This document shows, in pieces, positions 16,724 to 27,133 of a stretch of DNA of 64,000 nucleotides (positions within the stretch are counted from its first letter, which is position 1; each line of letters begins with the position of its first letter). This DNA is from an uncultured Bacteroidales bacterium (lineage in GTDB: Bacteria; Bacteroidota; Bacteroidia; Bacteroidales; UBA11471), in assembly GCA_947593515.1 (NCBI GenBank), contig CANQDQ010000001.1, positions 1-64,000 of the forward strand, written 5' to 3'. A program made the position numbers and the translations under genes. Under the pieces are notes generated by a model. It saw nothing but the letters and a program-made list of their open reading frames with translations. It ran no database searches and was not told the DNA's origin.

Positions 16724-18121
16724 ATGGTGCGCATTTCTATTTTGGGAATGCTGTTTTTTCTTATCGTGTGCAGTCTGCCGCTCCATGCCCAACAGCCATA
16801 CAACAGCGCGTATGCAGCGCCTTCGCTCGCTTCGCCGTGCGACAGCCTGCCCTACCGGCGCCCGCTGTTCTACGGAAAAGCGCAAAAGAAACTCGACCGA
16901 CTGACTTCGAAAGAATGGTTCAAAGAAACTTCCGTCGCCGTGCCGCTGACAGTAGGAGGTGTCGTCATGGAATTTGCCAAACAGCCGTTCAACGACCTGC
17001 GGAACGCCTATATTCCCCATTTTCGCCGTCACTATGACGATTATCTGCAATATGCTCCGGCAGTACTGCTGCTGGGATTGAAAATCGGCGGTGTGAAAAG
17101 TTACAGTTCATGGGGGCGTATGCTCACGGCAGATGCTTTTTCGGTGGCTATCATGGCGATAGTGAACAACGGATTGAAATATACGGTTAAATCGCAACGA
17201 CCCAATTCCCATGAGAAAAATTCTTTCCCGTCGGGACATTCGGCAACGGCATTCATGACCGCCACCATGCTGCACGAGGAGTTCGGGCGGCGCAGCCCGT
17301 GGTACAGCGTGGCAGGCTATACGCTCGCCACCGTTACCGCCTACTCGCGCCTGATGAACAACCGGCACTGGATTTCGGACGTAATGACGGGCGCCGGCAT
17401 CGGTATTCTTTCCACCGAAATGGGATATTGGATTGCCGGACTGATATTCAAAGACAAAGGCATACAATATCCGAAATACGACTACGATACGAGGCTGCCC
17501 GACCGCACGCCGTCGTTCTTCGGATTGAACACGGGATTCACGTTTATGGCGAAGACGATACGCATCGACGACGCCTTGTGCTTCACCACTTCGATGGGTG
17601 CCTCGACGGGCATAGAGGGGGCTTGGCTTATCAACAACTACGCGGGCATCGGCGGACAAGCCACTGCCAGCCACGTACCCGCCTCCCTGCAAATGAACAA
17701 GGCTTTCGGGAAATATCTTTCCGACGAACAAACGGGCATCGCCGGCGGCGGCTTCGACTTTCTTTCGGTTTCGGCGGGCGGCTATTTCGTACTGCCCCTC
17801 ACCTACCGCTGGTCGGTGGAGAGCAAACTACTGGCGGGCTACTCTTTCGGCGAGCCGCAAACGCTATATCTGACGGGCAATGACGAAACCGCACAAACAC
17901 CTTTTCTGAAAATAAAGGAAATTCAAGCGCCCGACTTCCAGACGGGACTGACGGTCTCTTATTGGGCAAAACGGCAAATGGGCTTACGCTTCTTTTTCGA
18001 CTACACGCTCACGCCGACGAATTACCGCTACTACTTCATCGACGAGCCCGACAACGTGATACAGACCCACAAAGCCTTTTCGTCGTACACGCTCGGCGCA
18101 TCGGTAAACATTTTTCTGTAA
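16724..18121 (+). CDS. PAP2-family phosphatase with C-terminal outer-membrane barrel-like domain
   Basis: A 465-residue protein. The signal peptide is at 1-22 (ending HAQ). The acid phosphatase domain (about 65-245) has all three PAP2 motifs: K152-x6-R159-P160, PSGH at 169-172, and S208-R209-x5-H215-x3-D219. The remaining 220 residues alternate in a beta-strand pattern with aromatic girdles and end SYTLGASVNIFL, as in outer-membrane barrels. PAP2 enzymes of this type remove phosphate from lipid substrates such as undecaprenyl diphosphate, phosphatidate or lipid A. The barrel suggests action at the outer membrane, perhaps lipid A dephosphorylation. I preferred the ATG at 16724 to the TTG at 16718. 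Confidence 0.8.
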   Translation: MVRISILGMLFFLIVCSLPLHAQQPYNSAYAAPSLASPCDSLPYRRPLFYGKAQKKLDRLTSKEWFKETSVAVPLTVGGVVMEFAKQPFNDLRNAYIPHFRRHYDDYLQYAPAVLLLGLKIGGVKSYSSWGRMLTADAFSVAIMAIVNNGLKYTVKSQRPNSHEKNSFPSGHSATAFMTATMLHEEFGRRSPWYSVAGYTLATVTAYSRLMNNRHWISDVMTGAGIGILSTEMGYWIAGLIFKDKGIQYPKYDYDTRLPDRTPSFFGLNTGFTFMAKTIRIDDALCFTTSMGASTGIEGAWLINNYAGIGGQATASHVPASLQMNKAFGKYLSDEQTGIAGGGFDFLSVSAGGYFVLPLTYRWSVESKLLAGYSFGEPQTLYLTGNDETAQTPFLKIKEIQAPDFQTGLTVSYWAKRQMGLRFFFDYTLTPTNYRYYFIDEPDNVIQTHKAFSSYTLGASVNIFL

Positions 18122-18129
18122 AAGATTTT

Positions 18130-19476
18130 CTACTCTTTCGGAGCGGGCGGCAGCGAAAAGCTAAGCAGGATATACCCGACCACGCCTGAGAGTATGGAGC
18201 CGACGAGAATCCCTAATTTAGCTTGGGCGAGAAATGCCGCATCGGCAGCGGAAAGCGACGGAAACGAAAGATTGGCGATGAACAGCGATACGGTAAACCC
18301 GATGCCTCCCAACGCCGCAACACCGGCTATCATGCGCCACGTAACGAAGTCGGGACGTTTCACCCACCGGCAGGCAACCGGCAGCCACGCAAAGAGAAAT
18401 ATTCCCGCAAACTTGCCGACCGCCAACGCCACCCATATCGGGAGCGCGATTCCCTGAAACAGCGTCCCCGCCTCTACGCCCGCCAGCGATATGCCGGCAT
18501 TGGCAAAAGCGAAAAGCGGAATTATCAAGTAATTAATCAACGGGTGCAGCATGTCTTCCAAGTCCTGCAACGGACTGATGACACGGTCGGAAGCCGACTC
18601 CACCTCTTTCAACACATTCACCTGTTCGCTCGTGAGCAGGGCGTTTTTTCCGGCAGCGGGCTGCGTATGCGGAAATTCATGCAGGGCGTCGTGTATCTCC
18701 TCGATGAAGCGGCACGTATCGACCAGCGGACGCGCCGGTATGCAGAATGCCACCAATACGCCCGAAATCGTGGGATGTATGCCCGAACGCAAGAAAAAAT
18801 ACCAGACGACAACGCCGAACAGCAGGTAAAAAGTTTTGCTCTGAATGCGGAGAAACCGTCCGCCGGCGTAGAGCAGCGACAAGGCTATAAACGAATAAAC
18901 TATCCACCACCACGAAATGTGCGCGGTGTAAAACACGGCAATGACCAAGATGCCGCCGATGTCGTCGGCAACCGCCAGCGCCGCCAGAAAGATTTTCAGC
19001 CCGATGGGCACCCGCTTGCCGAACATACTCAAAACGCCTAACGAAAAAGCGATGTCGGTAGCCATAGGTATGGTGCAACCGCGCAGCATCGCCGCGTCGG
19101 ACGCCAGCAGCCAAAAGAGCAGTATGGGAAAGGCAATGCCGCCCAGTGCGGCAACGACGGGACCCAACGCTTTCTGCATGGAGGAAAGCTCGCCCACCAA
19201 AACTTCGCGTTTGATTTCCAGACCGACAGAGAAAAAGAAAAGCGCCATGAGGGCATCGTTGATGACCTGCATGAGCGACATCGGCTGTCCGTGGTGCTCG
19301 AAAAGGTTGAAGCCGCCTATCTGCGCCGACACGGGAGCGTTCCACCACGAAAAATAGGCGTCGCGCCACGGCGAGTTCGCTATCGTCATGGCAAGCACCG
19401 TAACGGCTATCAATATGTACCCGCCGTTGGCATACGTGTGGAGCGATTTGCGCAAAGCGTACAACCGGTCTGTCAT
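18130..19476 (-). CDS. nhaA: Na+/H+ antiporter NhaA
   Basis: A 448-residue inner-membrane antiporter exchanging external protons for internal Na+. The segments NDALMALFFFSVGLEIKRE and ATDIAFSLGVLSMFG, with the paired Asp residues of the ion site in AVADDIGGI, are diagnostic. Eleven to twelve hydrophobic helices are visible. Its stop is 8 bases from the convergent PAP2 gene with no terminator between them. It sits 52 bases after lepA on the same strand and may be read through from it. Functionally it complements the Na+-pumping NQR encoded 4 kb away. Confidence 0.95.
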   Translation of the reverse strand: MTDRLYALRKSLHTYANGGYILIAVTVLAMTIANSPWRDAYFSWWNAPVSAQIGGFNLFEHHGQPMSLMQVINDALMALFFFSVGLEIKREVLVGELSSMQKALGPVVAALGGIAFPILLFWLLASDAAMLRGCTIPMATDIAFSLGVLSMFGKRVPIGLKIFLAALAVADDIGGILVIAVFYTAHISWWWIVYSFIALSLLYAGGRFLRIQSKTFYLLFGVVVWYFFLRSGIHPTISGVLVAFCIPARPLVDTCRFIEEIHDALHEFPHTQPAAGKNALLTSEQVNVLKEVESASDRVISPLQDLEDMLHPLINYLIIPLFAFANAGISLAGVEAGTLFQGIALPIWVALAVGKFAGIFLFAWLPVACRWVKRPDFVTWRMIAGVAALGGIGFTVSLFIANLSFPSLSAADAAFLAQAKLGILVGSILSGVVGYILLSFSLPPAPKE

Positions 19477-19528
19477 AAAGCGCGTCTATTTTACAGAAAA
19501 CAACTTTTCGTACCGGAATGTTGGCGCG

Positions 19529-21316
19529 TCAATCGAGTTTCAGCACCGCCAAAAAGGCTTTCTGCGGCACTTCGACCGTACCGATTTGTTTCATGCGCTT
19601 CTTGCCTTTCTTCTGTTTTTCAAGAAGTTTGCGCTTACGGCTTATGTCGCCGCCGTAACATTTGGCGGTAACGTCCTTGCGCACGGCTTTTATCGTTTCG
19701 CGGGCGATGATTTTGGCGCCGATAGCCGCCTGTATGGCAATGTCGAATTGCTGGCGGGGTATCAGCTCTTTCAATTTCTCGCACATGCGGCGGCCGAAAG
19801 TTACGGCGTTGTCGGCATGGGTGAGCGTCGAAAGGGCATCGACCGACTCGCCGTTGAGCAGAATATCGAGTTTGACGAGTTTCGAGGGACGAAAATCGTG
19901 CAGGTGGTAATCGAACGAGGCATACCCTTTGGAGATGCTTTTCAGCTTGTCGTAAAAATCGATGACGATTTCGCCCAGCGGCAGGTCGTAAATGAGTTCC
20001 ACCCGATTACCCGAAATGTATTCCTGCTTCACCAGCTCGCCGCGCTTGCCGAGACAAAGCGTCATTATGGGGCCGATGTAGTCGGCAACGGTGATAACCG
20101 AAGCGCGGATATAGGGTTCTTCGATGTGGTCGATAAGCGTAATGTCGGGAAGTCCGGAGGGGTTGTGCACCTCGATGACGTTTCCCTTCTTGTCATAGAC
20201 TTTGTAAGAAACGTTGGGGACGGTCGTGATGACGTCCATATCGAATTCGCGGTCGAGGCGCTCCTGCACGATTTCCATGTGGAGCAATCCGAGAAATCCG
20301 CAGCGGAAGCCGAAACCGAGCGCTACCGACGATTCGGGCTGGAAAGTGAGCGAGGCATCGTTGAGCTGCAATTTTTCCAGCGATGCCCGCAGGTTTTCAA
20401 AATCTTCACTTTCAATCGGATATACGCCGGCAAACACCATCGGCTTCACCTCCTCGAAGCCGTCGATGGCTTCGGCACAGGGGCGTGCGATATGGGTAAT
20501 GGTGTCGCCCACCTTCACCTCGCGGGAGGTCTTGATGCCCGAAATGATGTAGCCCACATCACCGGTGCGCAACTCCTTGCGGGGCGACAAATCCATTTTG
20601 AGAACGCCGACTTCGTCGGCTTCGTATTCTTTGCCCGTAGCGACGAATTTCACCTGATCGCCCGAACGGATAACGCCGTTCACTATTTTGAAATAGGCGA
20701 TGATTCCGCGAAACGAATTGAATACCGAGTCGAAGATAAGGCACTGCAAGGGGGCATCGGGGTCGCCTTTCGGCGCGGGAATGCGCTCGACAATGGCGTT
20801 GAGAATATCCTCCACGCCGGCGCCGGTCTTGCCGCTGGCGCGCAATATTTCTTCGCGCTTGCAGCCAAGCAGTTCGACGATTTGGTCTTCCACCTCATCG
20901 GGCATGGCGCTGTCGAGGTCGATTTTATTCATCACGGGAATAATCTCCAAATCGTTTTCCAGCGCCATATAGAGGTTGGATATGGTCTGCGCCTGAATGC
21001 CCTGCGAAGCATCGACGACGAGCAGCGCACCTTCGCAGGCGGCTATCGAACGCGATACTTCGTAAGAGAAATCGACGTGCCCCGGAGTGTCAATCAGATT
21101 GAGAATATAAGTTTCGCCCTTGTAGGCATATTCCATCTGTATGGCATGGCTCTTTATGGTAATGCCCCTCTCCCGCTCCAAATCCATGTCGTCGAGCACC
21201 TGCGCCTGCAAGTCCTGCGGGGCGATGGTGTGGGTGTATTCGAGCAGGCGGTCGGCTAACGTGCTCTTGCCGTGGTCGATATGCGCGATGATGCAAAAAT
21301 TGCGGATATTCTTCAT
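19529..21316 (-). CDS. lepA: Elongation factor 4 (LepA), ribosome back-translocating GTPase
   Basis: A 595-residue translational GTPase of normal length. The G motifs are [15 protein letters not shown] and NKIDL; the LepA-specific C-terminal domain ends in the basic stretch [31 protein letters not shown] -7 element lies at 21403-21396 on the minus strand, about 80 bases upstream of the ATG. EF4 acts on stalled or mistranslocated ribosomes and becomes important under ionic stress, which suits its place before nhaA. Confidence 0.96.
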   Translation of the reverse strand: MKNIRNFCIIAHIDHGKSTLADRLLEYTHTIAPQDLQAQVLDDMDLERERGITIKSHAIQMEYAYKGETYILNLIDTPGHVDFSYEVSRSIAACEGALLVVDASQGIQAQTISNLYMALENDLEIIPVMNKIDLDSAMPDEVEDQIVELLGCKREEILRASGKTGAGVEDILNAIVERIPAPKGDPDAPLQCLIFDSVFNSFRGIIAYFKIVNGVIRSGDQVKFVATGKEYEADEVGVLKMDLSPRKELRTGDVGYIISGIKTSREVKVGDTITHIARPCAEAIDGFEEVKPMVFAGVYPIESEDFENLRASLEKLQLNDASLTFQPESSVALGFGFRCGFLGLLHMEIVQERLDREFDMDVITTVPNVSYKVYDKKGNVIEVHNPSGLPDITLIDHIEEPYIRASVITVADYIGPIMTLCLGKRGELVKQEYISGNRVELIYDLPLGEIVIDFYDKLKSISKGYASFDYHLHDFRPSKLVKLDILLNGESVDALSTLTHADNAVTFGRRMCEKLKELIPRQQFDIAIQAAIGAKIIARETIKAVRKDVTAKCYGGDISRKRKLLEKQKKGKKRMKQIGTVEVPQKAFLAVLKLD

Positions 21317-21452
21317 AAACCTCTTTTTTCCGGATTACAAGGCGAACGGCGTCTATTTTCCAAAACGGGAATGGAAGAAAACGACTTCGCCCCGACAAAG
21401 ATATACATTTCAGCCGGTCTGTAAAAATTATCCGCCGATTCTTTGCGGAAAT

Positions 21453-21492
21453 AAAAAATCGCCCTGCAAATTTCTTTGCAGGGCGATTTTTT
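21453..21492 (-). terminator. Rho-independent terminator of the second RND operon
   Basis: A 15-18 bp stem (core ATCGCCCTGCAAA with a 4-base loop) is flanked by A on one side and T on the other, so it could stop transcription from both sides. It overlaps the stop codon of the TolC-like gene at 21491. Confidence 0.85.
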
Positions 21493-22810
21493 ATTCCAAC
21501 CGTCCGGTGGCGCGGAGGTAGTCGGTTTCGTATATTTTGTACTGGGTCTGCGCCTCGATGCGGTTGCTCAACGCCTGCTGCCATTGCGCCTGCGCATCGA
21601 GCAGGTCGGTAAGCGTACACATGGAGGCTTCGTAGCGGGTGTTCATATTCTGCAAGTTGGCTTCCGCCTGCCGGCAGCCCAATTCGGTCGTTTCTATCAT
21701 CGTGTAGCTGTCGGTGAGGTTGCGGAGCGCCTGCCGCACCTCTATCGAGAGCAGTCGGCTGTTTTTCTGCAAAGCGAGGCGGTTGTTTTCGAGGTCGAGT
21801 TTGGCTTTCTTCACTTTTTTCAATCCGGCGCCCCAATGGAAAAGCGGCACCGACACCGAGAGCATGGCTGCGGCAAACCCGTCCTTAAATTCCTGCGTAT
21901 AGGGAACGTAAGCGCCCGATGTCGGGTCGGCGACGAAACTTTTCATCTTTATGTTTCCATAATAAAGGTAGCCGCCCATCAATGCCACAGAGGGGAGTAT
22001 CTCGGAACGCGCCATGCGTATCTGCTGCTCTCCGGCTTCTATCTGTTTTTGGAGGAGGTGCAGTTCGGGGCGCAGTTCGATGCTCTCGTCGGTATATTCC
22101 GGAGGGGTTACGGTAATCACCGTATCGGTGGGAATGATGCGGGTATCGAGGTCGGCACCGATGACGTTGCAAAGCGCCATGCGGCAGAGGTCGGCGCCGT
22201 TGCGGGCTTTTTGCAGCTGATAGGTTATTTCGCTGCGTTTGGCGCTGATGCGAAGCAGGTCGTTTTCGGTAGCCAGCTGCGAGGCAAGACTCGTTTCGAC
22301 CTGCCGGTATATGGCGTCCATCTGCGCGGAATACGATTCGAGCATACGCACCTTGCGGGCGACAGCGATAAAGGTCCAATAAGCATTGTCGGCATCGTAA
22401 AGCACTTCCATGCGGGTTTTGCGCGTCATTTCTTCGGCACAGTCGAGTCCGATGCGCGAGAGCTTGTTGGCTGCGCGAATTTTACCGCCTACAAAAATCG
22501 GCTGCGTCAGGGTAACTCCCGCCGCATACATACCGCGCATTTGCAGCTCCATACCCATCATGTCGATGTCGGGGTAAATGTAGGTGCCCGACGCGCTGGC
22601 GTCGAATCCGGGCAGATAGGCGGCAAAGGCGATGGCTTTGTCCAACTTGGCTTTCCGCAATTCGTTATCGGCGTTCTGCATATCTTCGTTGTAGACGAGC
22701 GCCATTTTCCGGCACTCCTCCTGCGAAAGCAGAAGCGGCTCCTGCTCTTGTGCCCGCAGCGCCGTGCAACAGAGTAATATCGCGGCTGATGATATGATGA
22801 TTTTTTTCAT
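21491..22810 (-). CDS. TolC-family outer membrane efflux protein
   Basis: A 439-residue outer membrane factor with a signal peptide (MKKIIISSAAILLCCTALRA) and two homologous halves of long helices plus short strands (about 25-225 and 235-435). In the second half, SYTMIETTELGCRQAEANLQ and the final DLLDAQAQWQQALSNRIEA are typical. It is the last gene of an adaptor-permease-channel operon, 33 bases after the permease, and ends in a terminator hairpin. Confidence 0.88.
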   Translation of the reverse strand: MKKIIISSAAILLCCTALRAQEQEPLLLSQEECRKMALVYNEDMQNADNELRKAKLDKAIAFAAYLPGFDASASGTYIYPDIDMMGMELQMRGMYAAGVTLTQPIFVGGKIRAANKLSRIGLDCAEEMTRKTRMEVLYDADNAYWTFIAVARKVRMLESYSAQMDAIYRQVETSLASQLATENDLLRISAKRSEITYQLQKARNGADLCRMALCNVIGADLDTRIIPTDTVITVTPPEYTDESIELRPELHLLQKQIEAGEQQIRMARSEILPSVALMGGYLYYGNIKMKSFVADPTSGAYVPYTQEFKDGFAAAMLSVSVPLFHWGAGLKKVKKAKLDLENNRLALQKNSRLLSIEVRQALRNLTDSYTMIETTELGCRQAEANLQNMNTRYEASMCTLTDLLDAQAQWQQALSNRIEAQTQYKIYETDYLRATGRLE

Positions 22811-22843
22811 TTCGTTCCTTTTTATCGGTTGCCAATCTTTTCC

Positions 22844-25800
22844 TTATTCCGGCTTGCGCACATGGAAAAATGCGGTGTAGAACAAGGGCAGAAGTATCAA
22901 TGTAATTATCGTGCCGACGGTAAGACCGCCCATAATGGTGATTGCCATGGAGCCGAACATGGGGTCGGCTACCAGCGGTATCATGCCCACGATAGTGGTC
23001 AAGGACGCCATGAGGACGGGACGCACACGCGAAACGGTGGCATCGACGACGGCATAATAGGGCTGCCTGCCCTCCTCGACGATGAGGCGGTTTATTTCAT
23101 CGACGAGCACAATCGCATTTTTCACCATCATGCCTATCAATCCTATCATGCCGATAATCGCCATGAACGTGAAGGGCTGCCGGCACAAAAACAACGCCGG
23201 CGTGATGCCGCAAAGCACGAAAGGAATGCACAGCAAAATGAGGATTACTTTTTTCCAACTGTTGAACAGCAGCAGGAGAATAATCAATATCAGAAATACG
23301 GTAAGGGGTATGTATTTCAATACGTTGCTCAGGGCGTCGTTTTGCAGTTCGATTTCGCCGACCCAGCGACGGGTGTAGCCGTCGGGCAAGGGAATGGCAT
23401 CGACTTCGTCCTTTATATCCGCCATGACTTTGGCGGGGGTAGCGTCGAAGAGTTCATAATCGGGGTCGCATTCGGCTTCGATTGCCCGGCTGCCGTTCCG
23501 GCGGCAGACAACGTTTTCGTCCCAGTCGAGCCGGATATTCCGCGCGACGTTGCTCAACGGCATACTGCGGAACATACGGTCTTGCAACTCTTCCATGCCC
23601 AATGCGCCGGTCATGAGGCGCTGCACGTCTTCGTCGGAGAAACGGACGTTCATCATGCTCCACACGGGAATGTCGTTGAGGTCGGTGATGCGGCTGCCGT
23701 CGGCATTGCGCACAAGCAGGTTGATGAGCACCATGCGGTCGTTGTCGGCAAGCACGCCTACGGGCATACCGTCGGTAGCAGCCAGCAGGGCGTTGCCCAC
23801 GTCGCTCCGCTCGATGCCCGCCCGCAAAGCGTCTTGCTGCACGTATTCGGCAATAAAGGTTTTGCCTTTGGGCTTCCAGTTATTCTGCACCGAATAGGAG
23901 TCGACATAGGGACAGCGGCGCATAATTTCCTCCGTCTGCGCACTGAGGGAGCGCAGCACGGCAGGGTCGGGTCCGGTATATTCGACCTCGACCGTATGGG
24001 AAGTGGCAATGGAGAAATTGTACTTGCGCAGCCGGATATAGGCATCGGGATATTTCTCGCGCAGCTGCTTGCGGATAACGGGTATCTGCTCCACTATCGT
24101 AGCGTAATCCTTGCAATCGACGAGCAACTCGCCGTAGCAATCGCCGCCGGAGGTCATGGGGCGCACCAGACAATAGCGCGCCGGCGCGCTGCCCATACTT
24201 GCCGTTACCCGTTCGACGGCAGGATTCTGATGCAGCAGCTCGGTCATTTCCAAAAGGTCGTGCCGCACCTTGTCGGGGTCGGTCTGGGCGGGCAGGAAGT
24301 ATTCGACGACAAATTGCTTGTAATCGAAATCGGGGAAAAAGAGATTTTTCACTTTCGTCATTCCGAAGGCACACAACAGCAGCACCATTACAGCAACAGT
24401 TATCGTCTTTTTCTTGTGCGCGATAAGCAGCGAAACGGTGCGCCGCACGAAACGGTGTACGGGCGAGTTCATGACTTCGCCTCCCTTTTCCGCCTTCTTT
24501 TCGCGTGCCGGCAGCCACGACTTGGCACACATGGGCACCTGTATCAATGCCAGCACCCAACTCGACAGCAGGCTGACGCACAACACGAGAAACAAATCGT
24601 GGGCATACTCTCCCGCCGAATCGGGCGAGAGGTAAACGCTCAGGAACGTGGAAGCGGCGATAATCGTCGCGCCGAGCAGCGGCATGGCTGTATTGTTGCC
24701 GATGCGGTAGAGGTATGTTTTGGGCGGCAAGCCGCGTTTCTTGTCAATCAGTATGCCGTCCATTATCACAATGGCGTTATCGACCAACATACCCATCGCC
24801 ACGATGAACGCTCCCAACGATATGCGTTGCAGCGTCGTGCCGCAGCAAAGCAATATGGGGAACGACACGGCAATGGTCAGTATCAAACCGAAACCGATGA
24901 TGACGCCGCTGCGGAATCCCATCGTAAAGACAAGTACCACTATGACGATGAGTATCGACTCCAACAGGTTGAGCATGAACGACGTAATAGCCTCATCGAC
25001 CTTGTCGGGCTGGAAAAATATTTTTTCCATTTCCATGCCTACCGGAAGCTGCTCCATCACCTCCACTAGACGGGCATCGACCGCCTTGCCCACATCGGGC
25101 ACAATGGCATCTTCCTCCATGGCGATGCAGATAGCCAGCGCCGGTTTGCCGTCCACGAAAAAGCCGTTGCGCTGCGGCTCGGCATACGTCCGTTCGATTT
25201 TCGCCACATCGCCCAAACGTATCGTTTTGCCATCGATGGTGGCGATATAGAGGTCACGAATGTCGTCTTCGTTTTCTATGGCTTCGCCCACGCTCAGCCG
25301 TATTTTGTCGTTGCCGGCGAGATAGGCGCCGGCATTCACCGTTTTTCCGGCGCTTTGTAGCGCCATCATGATGCGTGCCGGAATAAGGCCGTTGCGGGCA
25401 ATCATCTCTTTCGAGAGCGTGATGTCGATTACCTCGTCGCGGTTGCCTCCGATGTTGATGCGCTTCACGCCTTTCACGCCGAGCAGTTCGCGGCGCAACA
25501 GGCGGGCGTACTTGTACATTTCGGGATAGGAATAGCCGTCGGCCGTAAGGGCATAGAAGATGCCGTAAACGTCCATCATGTCATCGACAACGATAGGGTC
25601 GTAACAATCCTGCGGCAGTTTCTGGCGGGTGTCATTCACTTTGCGGCGCAAGAGGTCGAAATGCTGTTCGAGGTCTTTCATCAGCACGGTCATCTTAAAT
25701 TCGACGGTGAACATCGCCAGACCGTTCTGACACTCCGTACCTATTTTCTTAATATCGGGCAGGGCGCGCAATTCGTCTTCCATGACCTGCGCCACTTTCA

Positions 25801-25981
25801 ATTCCACTTCGTGGGCATCGGCTCCCGGATACGGAACGATAACCATCGCCTGTTTGACGGCAATGGCAGGGTCTTCCAGCTTGGGCATGGCGATGAAAGC
25901 AAGCACGCCGGCTATCAGAATACCGACTATCGCCGACCAAAAGAGGGTCGGACGCCGCACGAAAAATTCGGTCATTTTCAT
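22844..25981 (-). CDS. RND-family multidrug efflux permease
   Basis: A 1045-residue pump with the two-fold RND layout. The first helix follows FVRRPTLFWSAIVGIL. The helix-4 motif GMLVDNAIVIMDG has one Asp of the usual pair and Asn in the second place, a common variant. The matching second-half motif MMVKNAIVLVDEI keeps the key Lys. This is the hydrophobe/amphiphile branch rather than the heavy-metal branch of the first pump in this window. Its ATG overlaps the adaptor stop by one base (TAATG). Substrate unknown. Confidence 0.9.
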   Translation of the reverse strand: MKMTEFFVRRPTLFWSAIVGILIAGVLAFIAMPKLEDPAIAVKQAMVIVPYPGADAHEVELKVAQVMEDELRALPDIKKIGTECQNGLAMFTVEFKMTVLMKDLEQHFDLLRRKVNDTRQKLPQDCYDPIVVDDMMDVYGIFYALTADGYSYPEMYKYARLLRRELLGVKGVKRINIGGNRDEVIDITLSKEMIARNGLIPARIMMALQSAGKTVNAGAYLAGNDKIRLSVGEAIENEDDIRDLYIATIDGKTIRLGDVAKIERTYAEPQRNGFFVDGKPALAICIAMEEDAIVPDVGKAVDARLVEVMEQLPVGMEMEKIFFQPDKVDEAITSFMLNLLESILIVIVVLVFTMGFRSGVIIGFGLILTIAVSFPILLCCGTTLQRISLGAFIVAMGMLVDNAIVIMDGILIDKKRGLPPKTYLYRIGNNTAMPLLGATIIAASTFLSVYLSPDSAGEYAHDLFLVLCVSLLSSWVLALIQVPMCAKSWLPAREKKAEKGGEVMNSPVHRFVRRTVSLLIAHKKKTITVAVMVLLLCAFGMTKVKNLFFPDFDYKQFVVEYFLPAQTDPDKVRHDLLEMTELLHQNPAVERVTASMGSAPARYCLVRPMTSGGDCYGELLVDCKDYATIVEQIPVIRKQLREKYPDAYIRLRKYNFSIATSHTVEVEYTGPDPAVLRSLSAQTEEIMRRCPYVDSYSVQNNWKPKGKTFIAEYVQQDALRAGIERSDVGNALLAATDGMPVGVLADNDRMVLINLLVRNADGSRITDLNDIPVWSMMNVRFSDEDVQRLMTGALGMEELQDRMFRSMPLSNVARNIRLDWDENVVCRRNGSRAIEAECDPDYELFDATPAKVMADIKDEVDAIPLPDGYTRRWVGEIELQNDALSNVLKYIPLTVFLILIILLLLFNSWKKVILILLCIPFVLCGITPALFLCRQPFTFMAIIGMIGLIGMMVKNAIVLVDEINRLIVEEGRQPYYAVVDATVSRVRPVLMASLTTIVGMIPLVADPMFGSMAITIMGGLTVGTIITLILLPLFYTAFFHVRKPE

Positions 25982-27033
25982 TACAGAATACCTCCTACAT
26001 TTTCTTCCGACGGGGCAAGCACACGCACTTTTTCACCTTCGTACAAGGCATCGACGCCGGCTTTCACCACCGACTCGCCGCCGGCAAGTCCCGACGTTAT
26101 CACGGCATTGCCCGCCGCATCGACACCTTCGACGAACACCGGCGTTTTATGCACGACGGAATCGGCGCCGAGCACCCACACGTAACTGTCGGCATTTTCA
26201 TGGAAAATCGCGTGCAGTGGCAGGGTGTACACCGAACCGGCTTCCTTGCCGGCGATGTGCACGAGCACTTCGACATTCATGCCCGACGACAGGCGGGTGT
26301 CTTTGCGCGAAAGCAGCAGGCGCATTTTATAGAGCTGCGTGCCGTCGGCTTTCGGCGTAATGCCGATTAAGGCAAGCGGTATGTTCTCGCTGCCCGTAAC
26401 GGTTGAGCGACAGAAAAATCCGACGAAATCGTCGCGGCGGTTGTAAAGGGCTGCCGGCAGGTCGATGCTCACCTCCATCTGCGACATATCCAACAACGCT
26501 ATCAGCGGCGTGCCGGCATCGACCATTTCCGACTCCTCGAAATTCACGCTCTGCACATAACCGTCGGCAGGCGCATAGAGGCGCGTATAGTCCAACTTGT
26601 TCCGATTGACCTGCAACTGCACTTGCAACTGTTGCAAACCGGCAACGGCTTTTTCGTAATCGTTGCCCGATATGTTTTTGTTTTCATAAAGCGTTTTCAT
26701 GCGGGCGACCTCGTTCCGCAACTGGTCATACTGTATCTGCGCCGCCTCCACGCCCAACTTGTAATCGCTGTCGTCGAGCCGCGCCAAGAGCTGTCCGGCT
26801 TGCACGTAATCGCCCTCTTTCACACCGATGCTGTCTATCTGTCCGGGCGTCTTGAATCCCAAACTGATAGTCCGCGCCTCCTGCACGACACCGGAAAAAA
26901 CTTTCATTTCTTCGGTGCCGACACTTACCGGCTCGACCGTCAATACCGTGCGCAGCTGCTCCGTCCGCCGACCGTTGCTGCAACTGCAAAGCAAACACAA
27001 GGCGATAGGAATCGCCGTCATTACCTTTTTCAT
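25981..27033 (-). CDS. RND efflux periplasmic adaptor lipoprotein
   Basis: A 350-residue membrane fusion protein. The lipoprotein leader MKKVMTAIPIALCLLCSCS is expected to be lipidated near residue 18. Next come a barrel-sandwich region (SLGFKTPGQIDSIGVKEGD), a helical hairpin (about 95-150, DYKLGVEAAQIQYDQLRNEV) and beta-barrel segments. It is first in a three-gene operon whose stop/start with the permease overlaps (TAATG). A TAATTTTG -7 element lies at 27066-27059, about 26 bases upstream of the ATG. Confidence 0.9.
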   Translation of the reverse strand: MKKVMTAIPIALCLLCSCSNGRRTEQLRTVLTVEPVSVGTEEMKVFSGVVQEARTISLGFKTPGQIDSIGVKEGDYVQAGQLLARLDDSDYKLGVEAAQIQYDQLRNEVARMKTLYENKNISGNDYEKAVAGLQQLQVQLQVNRNKLDYTRLYAPADGYVQSVNFEESEMVDAGTPLIALLDMSQMEVSIDLPAALYNRRDDFVGFFCRSTVTGSENIPLALIGITPKADGTQLYKMRLLLSRKDTRLSSGMNVEVLVHIAGKEAGSVYTLPLHAIFHENADSYVWVLGADSVVHKTPVFVEGVDAAGNAVITSGLAGGESVVKAGVDALYEGEKVRVLAPSEENVGGIL

Positions 27034-27133
27034 TACTTGTCAATGATTTATTCGGACGCAAAATTATTGCATCGTCGTTCTACATGAAAAGATAAAAACC
27101 CGAAAATTTGTACGTTTTTCCGTTTTTTATATC

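Noticed and set aside
19388-21259. A 623-codon plus-strand frame opposite lepA
   Set aside because: LepA on the minus strand is unmistakable over the same bases; the antisense frame has no recognisable domain or start signal.
27034-27133. Horizontal-transfer signs (IS ends, integrase, tRNA target) near the efflux and cytochrome genes
   Set aside because: No transposase, integrase, terminal inverted repeats or tRNA gene were seen anywhere in the window, and composition looks even by eye.
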